From contig JABDHD010000042.1 in NCBI GenBank assembly GCA_013285685.1, forward strand, positions 1 through 32,152: a stretch of 32,152 nucleotides of DNA, in the 5' to 3' direction. How positions within the stretch are numbered: position 1 is the first letter of the stretch; every line of letters starts with the position of its first letter. The translations under genes were made by a program, and so were the position numbers. The DNA is from Bacteroidota bacterium (lineage in GTDB: Bacteria > Bacteroidota > Bacteroidia > Sphingobacteriales > Sphingobacteriaceae). Shown one piece after another: positions 16,752 to 24,382 of the stretch. The notes beneath the pieces are model-generated. The model did not search any database. It was given only the letters and a program-made list of their open reading frames with translations, and had not been told where the DNA came from.

Positions 16752-17459
16752 ATGGCAGAGACAACGGTAAAAGACTATCAAACCAGGCTTATTACAGGCA
16801 TTTTTATTGCAAGTATATTGGTTCCGATAGCGGGGCGCCTGGCGCTCGGCGGAAGAGGTTATGACGAACATTATATTCTTTGGTCAAGATGCTTTTTTTG
16901 GTTAGAGCTTGTTGTGCTGGCCTTTTATGCGAGATGGGTTGAAAAAGGCCGGTTTTTTCTTTGGCCCCCTCAAAAACAAAAATTTTGGTTTTATCCTGCG
17001 TCGTTCGGCGCACTGTACCTGTTGACAATTGCTGCCGGCATTGTTGGCAATATTCCCAAGCTATTCGGCATCCCTGATAACAGGGAGGTGATGGAACAAA
17101 TGGTGCACGTGCTAAATAAAAGTATGCCGCTGATGATATTTGGCGCCATAACGGCCGGTGTTACCGAAGAATTGATATTCCGTGCCTATATGGTACCCAG
17201 ATTGGAGGTTATTTTTAAAAATAAGTATATGCCGGTTATTGTTTCGGCCCTCCTGTTTTCGGCACTGCACTATCGATATTTAAGTGTGCATGAACTTTTA
17301 TTTACTTTTTTATTTGGTATCGTTTTCGCCATTCATTACCAGTGGTATCGTAACATCAGCATCCTGATCATCACCCATGCCATTATTGATTTTGTTTCGT
17401 TTTTATTGCTTGGTTTTGTCGAAGCATATAAAATCAGTCACCACATTATTCAGCGTTGA
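16752..17459 (+). CDS. CPBP-family intramembrane metalloprotease
   Basis: A 235-aa membrane protein from the ATG at 16752; an in-frame TTG at 16734 is a poorer start. It has multiple TM segments and the CPBP/Abi catalytic motifs in order: motif 1 EELIFR (Glu139, Glu140, Arg144), motif 2 LLFSALHYR (His173), and motif 3 THAIIDF (His209). The family includes Rce1-type CAAX proteases and bacteriocin-immunity proteins. The bacterial substrate is unknown. The gene ends convergently with the L,D-transpeptidase, overlapping it by 14 nt. Confidence 0.85.
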   Translation: MAETTVKDYQTRLITGIFIASILVPIAGRLALGGRGYDEHYILWSRCFFWLELVVLAFYARWVEKGRFFLWPPQKQKFWFYPASFGALYLLTIAAGIVGNIPKLFGIPDNREVMEQMVHVLNKSMPLMIFGAITAGVTEELIFRAYMVPRLEVIFKNKYMPVIVSALLFSALHYRYLSVHELLFTFLFGIVFAIHYQWYRNISILIITHAIIDFVSFLLLGFVEAYKISHHIIQR

Positions 17460-18216
17460 GTTCAATAACCGGCAAAGCAAACTGCCGTTTTAATTTTTTA
17501 TAAACGCTTCGCGGTACCTGCAGAAGTATTGGCCGTTCGTTCGCATCAATCCAATGCAAAACCCGCAGCATATTGCTTTCAGCCATGGCGGTACAGCCAT
17601 CAGTCCCGGTGTGATCATTTTCCCAGATATGCATAAAAATGCAAGACCCATCGCCGGGGACCACTTTATCGCTGTTATGGTTGATAAACAATCCCCATTT
17701 GTAATAGTCTTTTTTTAGATGCATATACTCGAAGCTATTATAGTCGCGCCTGGCAGTATCTTTATTAACCAATTTGTTGTAAGCAGATGAATTGGCGTCA
17801 TCTACGCAAATAAGCGTATCAAATGCCTGCACATAGGGATTTTTTATCCAGCCGGCATCTTTCTTTTCGGCGTAACCGAAGGCTGTGCCAATACCAAAGA
17901 TACCCGCCGGCGACCGCTTATCACCCTCGTGCTTTACCGGGCCATCTACTTTTAAGTGAACCAGGCCGTCGCCAATTGCAAGGCCTTTACTACCCAGTAC
18001 AATCGCATTTTTAAATTGAAGTCGCCATTTTCCACGCACTTTTTTAAAAGCGTATAGATTCCCCTCCAGGCTATCCCAATCATTATTGACCACCACGAGC
18101 AGCTGACGACATTTTAAGTGTTTGAGTTTTGGTGGTTTCCCGGCATGCGCGTAGTTTACTATTGTAAAAAGCATTACAAAAGCCAGTGCCAATCTGCGTA
18201 CCAACAAGTGTTTCAT
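17446..18216 (-). CDS. Periplasmic L,D-transpeptidase (YkuD-type)
   Basis: A 256-aa exported protein with signal peptide MKHLLVRRLALAFVMLFTIV and a cleavage site after AHA (~25). The catalytic domain has His196 (CIFMHIWEN) and Cys208 in GTDGCTAM, the variant of the YkuD S-H-G-C-x-R motif found in many Bacteroidetes and YafK-like enzymes. 'RSPAGIFGIGTAFGYAEKKD' is the conserved strand before the active site. It would form 3-3 peptidoglycan cross-links or attach outer-membrane lipoproteins; TDGC in place of SHGC may mean a changed donor preference. It may share a transcript with the 47-aa membrane peptide gene 49 nt upstream. Confidence 0.85.
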   Translation of the reverse strand: MKHLLVRRLALAFVMLFTIVNYAHAGKPPKLKHLKCRQLLVVVNNDWDSLEGNLYAFKKVRGKWRLQFKNAIVLGSKGLAIGDGLVHLKVDGPVKHEGDKRSPAGIFGIGTAFGYAEKKDAGWIKNPYVQAFDTLICVDDANSSAYNKLVNKDTARRDYNSFEYMHLKKDYYKWGLFINHNSDKVVPGDGSCIFMHIWENDHTGTDGCTAMAESNMLRVLHWIDANERPILLQVPRSVYKKLKRQFALPVIELNAE

Positions 18217-18265
18217 AACGAACTAAAGTAGGGAATAATTTACAAACCAACGGGCTCAAATAGCT

Positions 18266-18409
18266 TCAATTGATTTGGGACTGGCCATCAATTTTTTGCT
18301 GGCAATAAGCGTCGGACTGATTGTGATGTGCAATGATAAAAATGAACGATAACATCATTGCTATGAATAGCAGCACCAGCATGTTTTTTGGGTCTTTTAA
18401 TAGAATCAT
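18266..18409 (-). CDS. Small single-TM membrane protein (47 aa)
   Basis: A 47-codon ORF with ATG at 18409 and TGA at 18266. It has a basic start (MILLKDPKNM), one strong hydrophobic segment at residues 11-27 (LVLLFIAMMLSFIFIIA), then a polar C-terminus. It lies 49 nt upstream of the L,D-transpeptidase on the same strand and could be an operon partner. No family is recognised. The clean TM topology and the lack of a competing ORF support it. Confidence 0.5.
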   Translation of the reverse strand: MILLKDPKNMLVLLFIAMMLSFIFIIAHHNQSDAYCQQKIDGQSQIN

Positions 18410-18474
18410 TTTTGATGTTTTATTGTTGTAGAATTTAATTGTTATTAACCGTATACTGATACATTTACCATACG

Positions 18475-18681
18475 ATGGAAAAGAAGTTTGTTTTGGGCGA
18501 TATCGTGCTAATGATTGCAGACGGGCCCCGAATGGTTGTTGAGGGTTATGTAATTGAGGAAGACCCGCCGGGGCAGTTCAACGAAAGCAACGAATATGTT
18601 AACGTTGTTTACTTTGCCGGCGACAGCTTTAAACGGGAAACTTTTCACCAGGACCTATTAATCTTCGCGGAAGAGGGTTGA
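18475..18681 (+). CDS. DUF2158/YodC-like small protein
   Basis: A 68-aa protein whose start (KKFVLGDIVLMIADGPRMVV) matches the DUF2158 pattern 'F-x-x-G-D-x-V-x-L-x-x-x-G-P-x-M-x-V' of YodC-like proteins. The rest, ending 'ETFHQDLLIF', fits a small SH3-like barrel of that family. It is cytoplasmic and of unknown role; in other bacteria these genes neighbour stress or metal genes. Its stop is followed at once by the repeat element 18682-18835. Confidence 0.65.
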   Translation: MEKKFVLGDIVLMIADGPRMVVEGYVIEEDPPGQFNESNEYVNVVYFAGDSFKRETFHQDLLIFAEEG

Positions 18682-18832
18682 GGAAGTCCGAAAGTCCGAA
18701 TCCCGATGGCTATCGGGACAGAAAGTCCGAAAGTCCGGGTAGGATGTGGATTTGTTATGCTTATTATGATAACTGGCATAACTTAAACCTCACGAAGGCT
18801 ATCTTTCGGACTTTTCCAACTTTCCGACTTCC
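18682..18832. repeat. AGTCCGAAAGTCCG inverted repeat, possible bidirectional terminator
   Basis: The left arm has tandem GAAGTCCGAAAGTCCGAA and AGAAAGTCCGAAAGTCCG with a perfect hairpin between them (TCCCGAT 18701-18707 / ATCGGGA 18712-18718, loop GGCT). The right arm near 18804-18832 reads CTTTCGGACTTTTCCAACTT then TCCGACTTCC, the imperfect complement of the left. It fills exactly the space between two convergent genes, so it may end transcription from both sides. Confidence 0.65.
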
Positions 18833-18835
18833 TTA

Positions 18836-19255
18836 TCAAACCCACTCTTCAATTCCCCGTGCTTCAGTTTCAACCAACTGGGTTAGCAGTTGCTTTAGGA
18901 CTGCCTCGCGCGCCCATTGCTGTTCGGCAGGTGTAGCGTCATCCAGGTACCAGGCAATAGGCTCATTTACTTCTATCTTTGCCCGGTACACATAGTTTTT
19001 GGTAGGGTGCATTCTGCTGCCTTCGTAAGTGTTAAGGTTTTCTGCCTTAATCAGTTTAGCAAACTGTTTCGCTGCAATTTCGAGTAGCAGGCATTCATCC
19101 AGCGTGTTTTTAAAATCATGTTTGTCTTCGAGCCAGAGGGTTAAGGTGTCCTCGTTAAAGTCGTGGTCGGCAATAGTGATGCGGCTGTAGTCATAGTCTA
19201 CTGATATAACGAGCCACCAAAGTTTGTCTTTTAGTTTTTGATTGATGCGTATCAT
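18836..19255 (-). CDS. Hypothetical protein (139 aa)
   Basis: A 139-aa cytoplasmic protein, not recognised. It starts MIRINQKLKDKLWWLVISVD and has an acidic middle and helical C-terminus (AEQQWAREAVLKQLLTQLVE). Codon use and length look genuine and nothing better overlaps it. Its start lies next to an ATGGAC-family repeat (19269-19299). Function unknown. Confidence 0.6.
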   Translation of the reverse strand: MIRINQKLKDKLWWLVISVDYDYSRITIADHDFNEDTLTLWLEDKHDFKNTLDECLLLEIAAKQFAKLIKAENLNTYEGSRMHPTKNYVYRAKIEVNEPIAWYLDDATPAEQQWAREAVLKQLLTQLVETEARGIEEWV

Positions 19256-19268
19256 TTTTCGTTGGTTT

Positions 19269-19299
19269 AGTCCATGGTCAATGGTCCCTAGACCATGGC
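19269..19299. repeat. ATGGAC/GACCAT-family intergenic repeat, second copy
   Basis: TAGTCCATGGTCAATGGTCC followed by TAGACCATGG, containing CCATGG palindromes and the words seen at 9988-10080. It lies in the leader of the 139-aa gene. Confidence 0.5.
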
Positions 19300-19360
19300 G
19301 TTGTTGGTGTTTATTTTGTTATGATTTGTAAAGTTGCAGCCACATGAGTCGACGGTATGT

Positions 19361-19540
19361 TTACCTAAACTCCGGCGCCCACTTTGGGAAATATTTTTGT
19401 ATCGCGGCGATTTCAGATCTGTATTTTTCGCAGGCTTCAAGGTAAGCCGTATAGCGCAGTAGCCTGTCGCCGGCACGTTTACCTGTGTGGCTTTGATCGC
19501 GGGTATTTTCGGGTTTAAGGGCTGAATAAGCAACGTGCAT
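19361..19540 (-). CDS. Small protein divergent from the S24 repressor (59 aa)
   Basis: The ATG at 19540 gives 59 aa; an ATG at 19651 would give 96 aa but would start inside the -7 element at 19649-19656. The C-terminal half (RYTAYLEACEKYRSEIAAIQ then KYFPKWAPEF) recalls small Bacteroidetes prophage proteins with a helical 'Y..E..EI..I....P.W.P.F' end. Gene and start are tentative. Divergent placement next to a LexA-like repressor suggests it may be repressor-controlled. Confidence 0.45.
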   Translation of the reverse strand: MHVAYSALKPENTRDQSHTGKRAGDRLLRYTAYLEACEKYRSEIAAIQKYFPKWAPEFR

Positions 19541-19648
19541 TCTTATTATCGGTTGATAGGTTATTGATAAAACAGTTTCAAACAAGCGGGATGTGGCGCC
19601 TTTTCGGAGGTCCTCTGCTAATAAATAAAACTTCTGTATATTCTTTAC

Positions 19649-19656
19649 CAAACATA
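19649..19656 (-). promoter_or_regulatory. -7 element TATGTTTG, minus strand
   Basis: TATGTTTG on the minus strand is an exact TAnnTTTG match, placed about 110 nt upstream of the 59-aa gene and 10 nt before the repressor ATG on the other strand. Transcription would start near 19642. No -33 TTTG is evident. Confidence 0.35.
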
Positions 19657-19665
19657 TTTGTTTTT

Positions 19666-20454
19666 ATGAAAAATAGCTTTACATTAGAGAAAAATTACAG
19701 AGCAAATATAAAGAAATTTCTTTATTATAATCAAGAAAAAAGTAAAATATTTTTTGACGCCATGGAAGAAGCAGCAAAGTCAAATAAAATAAAAACGGTA
19801 CGGCCGGAGACACTTGAGTTTATTATCTTGTATAATCAGCTAAGGGGAAGGGCATTTACCGGCAACGCCCAACTTGCGGAGGCATTGGGATACAATTCGG
19901 CCAGCTCGATCACTGAAATTATTAAAAGCCGGCAAAATATCGATCCGGAGAAATTGAAGATTTTTAAAGAAAAATACAAAGAGTTTATTTCTGTCAGGAA
20001 AAATACAGAAAATGCTACGGTAATCCGGGGGGCTGAAGGTATCCCGATGTACGAGGTAACCGCCACTGCCACAGGCGTCGAAGTGTATAACGATATTAAT
20101 GACAAGGAGCCGGTTGGGCATATGAATTTTCCCGGCATTGAAGATTGTGATTTTGCGTTACCGGTATGGGGGCATTCGATGTATCCCTATCTTGAAAATG
20201 GCTGCTGGGTAGCTCTGAAAGTTATCCACGATAAAAAAATATTGCCAGGAGAAGTTTACTATATCGAGTGGGGAGATTACCGTATGTATAAGCGGCTCCT
20301 CGCCGGCGACAGCGCAGACGAAGTAATAGCCCATTCGGATAATACAACGGAAATGGTGGGCACCCGGCTTAAATACGCGCCCTTTGTGATTAAGATTAAC
20401 GATATTAAAAAACTTTGCCTGGTGAAGGATATACATAAGAAACATAACCATTGA
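19666..20454 (+). CDS. S24/LexA-family repressor with N-terminal DNA-binding domain
   Basis: A 262-aa regulator from the ATG at 19666; the longer frame from 19564 reads through non-coding sequence (MIKQFQTSGMWRLFGGP). Residues ~45-100 form a helix-turn-helix region (NAQLAEALGYNSASSITEII). The peptidase S24 domain follows, with catalytic Ser171 in LPVWGHSMYP and Lys209 in YRMYKRLL, so the autocleavage/dyad chemistry looks intact. A helical linker joins the two parts. It is a SOS- or prophage-type regulator, but no integrase or lysogeny module is nearby. The first 150 nt are much more AT-rich than the rest, which suggests domain shuffling or transfer. Confidence 0.8.
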   Translation: MKNSFTLEKNYRANIKKFLYYNQEKSKIFFDAMEEAAKSNKIKTVRPETLEFIILYNQLRGRAFTGNAQLAEALGYNSASSITEIIKSRQNIDPEKLKIFKEKYKEFISVRKNTENATVIRGAEGIPMYEVTATATGVEVYNDINDKEPVGHMNFPGIEDCDFALPVWGHSMYPYLENGCWVALKVIHDKKILPGEVYYIEWGDYRMYKRLLAGDSADEVIAHSDNTTEMVGTRLKYAPFVIKINDIKKLCLVKDIHKKHNH

Positions 20455-20530
20455 GGCGGGGAGAAATATCTTTACGCCTTGAACTTTTATGCTTTGAAGA
20501 CTCTCAGACAAATTAATTATATTTAGCCCG

Positions 20531-20992
20531 ATGACGGAGCCCGCACAATATCCATACAGCCTTAAATTTAGCCTGGGTACGCTTGCTGTAATGATTGTTT
20601 TGATGGCAATTGTAATACACAATGTTTGGGGCTATCAAACCGACTTAATATATATTGTAATTGGATTTTGCGGGCTGGTTTTTGCAACGCTTTCTGCCGT
20701 AATTGTTATGAAAAGGCTCGTCCCGGCTATTAAGGGAAATGTAGCATTGCAGTTGGACAACGAAGGTATCAGTGATTTTATTAAGGAAATAAGCATCGAA
20801 TGGAAAGACGTAAAGGAAATTCACCTGGTACAGGGGCGGAGTTCCTCAATAATGCGTGTGGATTTGAAATGGGAAACCGACTACGGCAGTCAGATAGCAA
20901 TTTATCTGCGCTGGATAAAAGGCAAGGATCAGGAAATTTATGAGACGACGGTGGATTATTTTGAGCACTATCGCACCGGCGACGACCAATAA
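20531..20992 (+). CDS. Two-TM membrane protein with PH-like domain (STM3941-like)
   Basis: A 153-aa protein. Two hydrophobic helices lie at residues ~14-31 (LGTLAVMIVLMAIVI) and ~40-60 (IYIVIGFCGLVFATLSAVIV). Then comes a soluble beta-domain with LQLDNEGISDFIKE, 'ISIEWKDVKEIHLV' and a strand-rich end, the pattern of PH-like or STM3941-family bacterial membrane proteins. Function unknown. It is read in the same direction as the S24 gene, 76 nt downstream, but may be independent. Confidence 0.65.
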   Translation: MTEPAQYPYSLKFSLGTLAVMIVLMAIVIHNVWGYQTDLIYIVIGFCGLVFATLSAVIVMKRLVPAIKGNVALQLDNEGISDFIKEISIEWKDVKEIHLVQGRSSSIMRVDLKWETDYGSQIAIYLRWIKGKDQEIYETTVDYFEHYRTGDDQ

Positions 20993-21137
20993 ACCAGCCA
21001 AAGAACCACATGCTTGCTTTGTTGCGCACGGCCTTGAAAAATATGCGCCTGTCTACCAATTATTTTAAATTTCTTAGGCTCAAATACGAAACTTTTTAAA
21101 TGGGAATCCGTTAAAATTTAGTTTAAACTTAAATCAT

Positions 21138-21290
21138 ATGACCCTAAGGCAAATTGTTGGTTTTATTTTGAGACAATTGAGCGCCGGAAACCTTATACAA
21201 AACATTGGCTTTTATACTTTGCTCGTGTTGTTTGCATGGGTACTCGCCGTGCAATTTAAACAGATCTCGCAAAAATACAGGGTAAATTGA
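21138..21290 (+). CDS. Small membrane protein (50 aa)
   Basis: A 50-codon ORF (ATG 21138, TGA 21288-21290). It has a hydrophobic stretch around residues 22-40 (IGFYTLLVLFAWVLAVQF) preceded by an amphipathic start (MTLRQIVGFILRQLSAGN) and a basic end. No family is recognised. It lies in a 500-nt gap that otherwise has no gene before the zinc-ribbon ORF. The AT-rich leader ends cleanly at the ATG. Confidence 0.5.
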   Translation: MTLRQIVGFILRQLSAGNLIQNIGFYTLLVLFAWVLAVQFKQISQKYRVN

Positions 21291-21404
21291 AACCACCTGC
21301 TATGAATTAGGGTATTAGAATGCGATTAAATATTATCCAAATATCGCGCACTATTGAAATTCGTTGTAAAAATGCATTAGCTTTATCAACCTAATTTAAT
21401 TTTT

Positions 21405-21566
21405 ATGAGTTTACCAAATTGCCCTAAATGCGATGTTCCATGCACCAAAAAGCTCCATCGGAATTTTTTTAGGAAATTTTTTATGCCATGGGTGAAGAAA
21501 AGACGCTACTATTGCAGTCAATGCAAGCATAGTTACTATTTACACCATGAGCCTGCACACGACTAA
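21405..21566 (+). CDS. Small zinc-ribbon protein (53 aa)
   Basis: A 53-codon ORF with a four-Cys zinc ribbon: CPKC at 6-9 and CSQC at 37-40, the knuckle spacing of a zinc ribbon, with a basic loop (KKLHRNFFRKFF). It is probably nucleic-acid or metal binding, but could be a stand-alone stub of a larger family. Its last 20 nt overlap the start of the DUF5995 gene in another frame, suggesting translational coupling. Confidence 0.6.
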   Translation: MSLPNCPKCDVPCTKKLHRNFFRKFFMPWVKKRRYYCSQCKHSYYLHHEPAHD

Positions 21567-22356
21567 TGCGGCGGCGCCGCGTTCTACTATCGATGATATC
21601 CTGGTCCGGCTGGAAAAAATAATAGCCGAAAGCGAAAACGCCGACAGCCGCCTTGGCTACTTTGCGGCGCTTTATTACAAAGTTACCGCCAGTGTGAAAG
21701 ATGGCATTGCAAAAGGCAAGTTCAATGACGGACAGAGAATGGAAAACCTGGATGTCCTATTCGCCAGCCGGTACCTCGAAGCAATAACGGCCTGGCAGGC
21801 AGGCAAGCCACTGACCGAGTCCTGGCGGCTTGCTTTTGATGCCTCCAAACAATCAAACTTGCTTGTTTTGCAACACCTGTTGTTGGGAATGAGCGCTCAC
21901 ATTAACCTCGACCTTGGCATCGCTGCCGTTGAAGCAGCCAACGGCAACCTGGAAAACCTTCATAATGACTTTGACGAAATCAATACCATCATATCCGCTT
22001 TAACGTACCAGGTTTTAAATGACATCGACCAGGTTTCACCGCTGCTGTCATTACTGGGCCTGCATGCGGGCGATAGCACATCCATACTCATTCAGTTTAG
22101 TATTGACAATGCCCGGGATGGCGCCTGGTGTTTTGCTGAAGACTTAGCAAGCAAAAAAGGGGCAGACTATGAAGCCTGTATCGCCACGCGAGATCAAACT
22201 ATTTGTAAACTGGGAGACGGATTGGTTAAAACGGAGGGCTTTATGCGTTTTACCATTTGGCTGATCCATTTATTCGAGTGGAAAAAACCTGCTAAGATCA
22301 TTAAATTGCTGCACGAAGCAACTAAGGCGAAGATTGTTTTGAGTTCCGCCCATTAA
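21547..22356 (+). CDS. DUF5995-family protein
   Basis: A 269-aa cytoplasmic protein matching DUF5995: 'HLLLGMSAHINLDLGIAAVE' is the conserved core (L-L-G-M-x-A-H-I-N-L-D-L), then a helix with NDFDEINTII. It is mostly helical and has no signal peptide. The conserved His and Asp residues suggest a metal-dependent enzyme, but the family has no fixed function. The start overlaps the zinc-ribbon ORF by 20 nt. Confidence 0.8.
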   Translation: MSLHTTNAAAPRSTIDDILVRLEKIIAESENADSRLGYFAALYYKVTASVKDGIAKGKFNDGQRMENLDVLFASRYLEAITAWQAGKPLTESWRLAFDASKQSNLLVLQHLLLGMSAHINLDLGIAAVEAANGNLENLHNDFDEINTIISALTYQVLNDIDQVSPLLSLLGLHAGDSTSILIQFSIDNARDGAWCFAEDLASKKGADYEACIATRDQTICKLGDGLVKTEGFMRFTIWLIHLFEWKKPAKIIKLLHEATKAKIVLSSAH

Positions 22357-22775
22357 GGCCAGGCAAACGCATTAAAAATGTTTTTTATAAGACTGTACGC
22401 CATGACAGGAGGTGACTTTGACGTGTGGAAGAAATTCCTCAATTATATTGAAACATATTGAAAATCAGCGCGTTCCGGGCGTGTATTTAAAAAATCAAAG
22501 CCCTGTAATAGTTGATTATCAGGTACTTATAAAAATGTGTCAATTTATTTTTAATGAAACATTCTGATAATGAGCGTGTTTCACAATGTTCCACTTTGTT
22601 CCGTGAGTAAAAATGGAACGCTTCGGAACGCTTGCAGCGCTACCGGTTCTCGCTCTTTAAATGCCCCTTTTCTCTAAATTAACCTCAATAAGCTTAAAAT
22701 TATTTTAATGCGTCTGCCTTGCCATTAAGACAATCGCTTGGCCTTATTTTCTGTCAAATTCATACATTCGCCGCT
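22357..22775. other. 419-nt gap with GTTCC half-sites
   Basis: Between the DUF5995 and GNAT genes. It holds a 27-codon frame (MFFIRLYAMTGGDFDVWKKF..., 22378-22461) judged unlikely to be a gene, the phased GTTCC/GGAAC sites listed separately, and AT-rich sequence before the GNAT start. No -7 element was found at a suitable distance, and there is no RNA gene. Confidence 0.4.
22577..22630. promoter_or_regulatory. Five phased GTTCC/GTTTC half-sites
   Basis: TGTTTCACAA, TGTTCCACTT and TGTTCCGTGA follow head-to-tail from 22577 at 10-bp spacing. After a 13-bp gap come two inverted GGAAC words at 22615-22619 and 22625-22629, again 10 bp apart. The half-site TGTTYCAC matches one half of the ParB parS palindrome (TGTTTCACGTGAAACA), but no full palindrome is present. 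It looks like a cooperative protein-binding site about 150 nt before the acetyltransferase. Confidence 0.45.
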
Positions 22776-23276
22776 ATGACTGTCCGCCTTGCTACAAAAA
22801 CTGATGTCCCTGAGATCATGGCGCTTATAAACGAAGTGGTGCCGGCCATGAATGCTGCCGGCAATTTTCAATGGGACAATACCTATCCGAACGCCCGCGT
22901 ATTTGAGGAAGATATTGAGCGAACCCAACTTTGGGTCGCTGTTACTGACGATGAAATAGCGGGTATAGCAGCAATCACTACCGACCAGGAAGCCGAATAC
23001 GCCGATGTCGGTTGGGACATTAATGAAACTGCCATCGTAACGCACCGCCTTGCAGTAAATCCTAAACACCGCGGAAAGGGTATAGCCGCAGTTCTTTTAG
23101 CCCAGGCCGAGCATGAAGCAATAAAGCGCGACATCAAATTGCTGCGTATTGACACCAATACTGCTAATGAAGCAACCAAAAGGCTTTTCCCTAAACTCGG
23201 CTACCAGTTAGCAGGCGAAATTGGTTTAGGATTCAGGCCAAATCTCCGGTTTTACTGCTATCAAAAGGCATTGTAG
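22776..23276 (+). CDS. GNAT-family N-acetyltransferase
   Basis: A 166-aa protein from the ATG at 22776; the TTG at 22719 is rejected. GNAT features are visible: the N-terminal 'VRLATKTDVPEIMALINEVV', motif A with R/Q-x-x-G-x-G/A as LAVNPKHRGKGIAAVLLAQA at ~93-112, and a C-terminal substrate strand (ATKRLFPKLGYQLAGEIG). The acceptor is unknown; it may acetylate an amino acid, polyamine or protein. It is cytoplasmic. The phased GTTCC sites lie upstream. Confidence 0.85.
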   Translation: MTVRLATKTDVPEIMALINEVVPAMNAAGNFQWDNTYPNARVFEEDIERTQLWVAVTDDEIAGIAAITTDQEAEYADVGWDINETAIVTHRLAVNPKHRGKGIAAVLLAQAEHEAIKRDIKLLRIDTNTANEATKRLFPKLGYQLAGEIGLGFRPNLRFYCYQKAL

Positions 23277-23457
23277 GCACCAATCAATCGCTTTAAATAT
23301 CCTGCGGAACCGGGCGGCCCTGGAGCTATCGGAAAAGTATTGAGCGGATGTGAATTATCTCTAAAAATTAATTCAAAATTCCGTAACCTGTTAAAGGCAA
23401 ATAACGTAAGAATGCAAAAGGTCAAAATAAGGTTTGATCTCCTTAATTCAAGTTCTT

Positions 23458-23856
23458 ATGGAATTCTTATTTTTCTTTTCATTAGCCGGTGTAATTATCG
23501 TATCGCTTATCTTAAAGTTTGATAAAAAACAAGCTGTAAAGGTAAACGCTGTTCTGAAGGAAAGCAGGAGCGTTCCGCCCTTATTCATGCTCAAATCAAC
23601 AGAACAAAAAATAAGTATTTTAAAGGCAGCGCTAAGATATGATGACGTTCCTCAAAATATGGCTGCAGCGGCATCATTGTCTAATATTTATAACGCTCAA
23701 TCCGAATCAACGCGCTTATCAAAGGTACAGGAGCTGAAATTGTTATCTTCTAAATATAATAATGGATTGATTTCCATCGAAGCATACAACGCCAAATTGG
23801 ATGAATTGCTTGAACAGGTGCAAAGCCAGGGTGGATCGTTTGAGTTGGCCTGTTAA
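23458..23856 (+). CDS. Small membrane-anchored protein with SHOCT-like end (132 aa)
   Basis: A 132-aa protein from the ATG at 23458. One TM helix lies near the N-terminus (MEFLFFFSLAGVIIVSLILK), then a long soluble helical part. The C-terminus 'ELKLLSSKYNNGLISIEAYN' plus KLDELL resembles a SHOCT-type short C-terminal domain (L-K-x-L-x-D-x-G-x-I-x-x-E-E-Y-E-x-x-K), here with YNNGLIS for the D/N-x-G-x-I turn. Function unknown. Confidence 0.6.
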   Translation: MEFLFFFSLAGVIIVSLILKFDKKQAVKVNAVLKESRSVPPLFMLKSTEQKISILKAALRYDDVPQNMAAAASLSNIYNAQSESTRLSKVQELKLLSSKYNNGLISIEAYNAKLDELLEQVQSQGGSFELAC

Positions 23857-24019
23857 TTTTTTTTGAGTTAATAGTTTTCATAGTTTAGGGGTTGTGATGT
23901 TTGCCGTCGCAACCTTTTTTATTTTTTCTGAACTTTGTTCCCATTATCCTTTGCAAGCCATTCAACTTAATTATTATCCCTATTGACTATTCCACTACAA
24001 TGTTTATTATTGCAGGCAA

Positions 24020-24382
24020 ATGTCTGACGAAGCAATAATAAAACGTTTAAAAGTTATCGTTAAGGAGCATGGCGGTCAGCTGGCATTAGCCGGCGCCATC
24101 GGCGTTGACCAGGGCTTTATCAGCAAAGTGATCAACAAAAAACAGGACATTAGCTATTATCTCATCCGCAAGCTTTGTTTCCAGCTGAAATATTCACCGG
24201 AATGGCTTATTTTAGGTACAGGCGACAAAAAAATCAATAAACCTGAATCAGCCAAACTGATTACCGAAATACAAATGATGCGGACCGAGCTAGATATTTT
24301 GCACGCCAGGATGCGCGCTTATGAAATTGAGCTGAAGGAATTAACGGAACAACTCGCGCTAAGCCAACCAAAAGTTGGGTAG
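24020..24382 (+). CDS. XRE-family regulator with C-terminal coiled coil
   Basis: A 120-aa protein. Residues ~8-72 carry an XRE helix-turn-helix: 'GGQLALAGAIGVDQGFISKV' is the HTH, with recognition helix DQGFISKVINKK, and YSPEWLILGTG is the capping end typical of small phage/host XRE regulators. Residues ~85-115 form an E/L/M-rich coiled coil for dimerisation. It is probably a transcriptional regulator, target unknown. It is convergent with the DUF47 gene; the 84-nt gap between them is filled by a repeat. Confidence 0.8.
   Translation: MSDEAIIKRLKVIVKEHGGQLALAGAIGVDQGFISKVINKKQDISYYLIRKLCFQLKYSPEWLILGTGDKKINKPESAKLITEIQMMRTELDILHARMRAYEIELKELTEQLALSQPKVG

Noticed and set aside
18678..18995. 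105-aa plus-strand ORF
   Set aside because: Translates the AGTCCGAAAGTCCG repeat and then the antisense of the 139-aa gene.
19564..19665. N-terminal extension of the S24 protein
   Set aside because: Non-native sequence, contains the opposite-strand promoter, and the ATG at 19666 fits the family.
20158..20622. 154-aa minus-strand ORF across the S24 and PH-like genes
   Set aside because: Opposite to two well-supported genes and spans their boundary; no domain.
22378..22461. 27-codon ORF with an AGGAGGTGA inside it
   Set aside because: Very short; the perfect Shine-Dalgarno-like word lies within the frame and Bacteroidetes rarely use it. No conserved context is visible, so it is not called.
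22883..23179. 98-aa minus-strand ORF
   Set aside because: Antisense of the GNAT gene.
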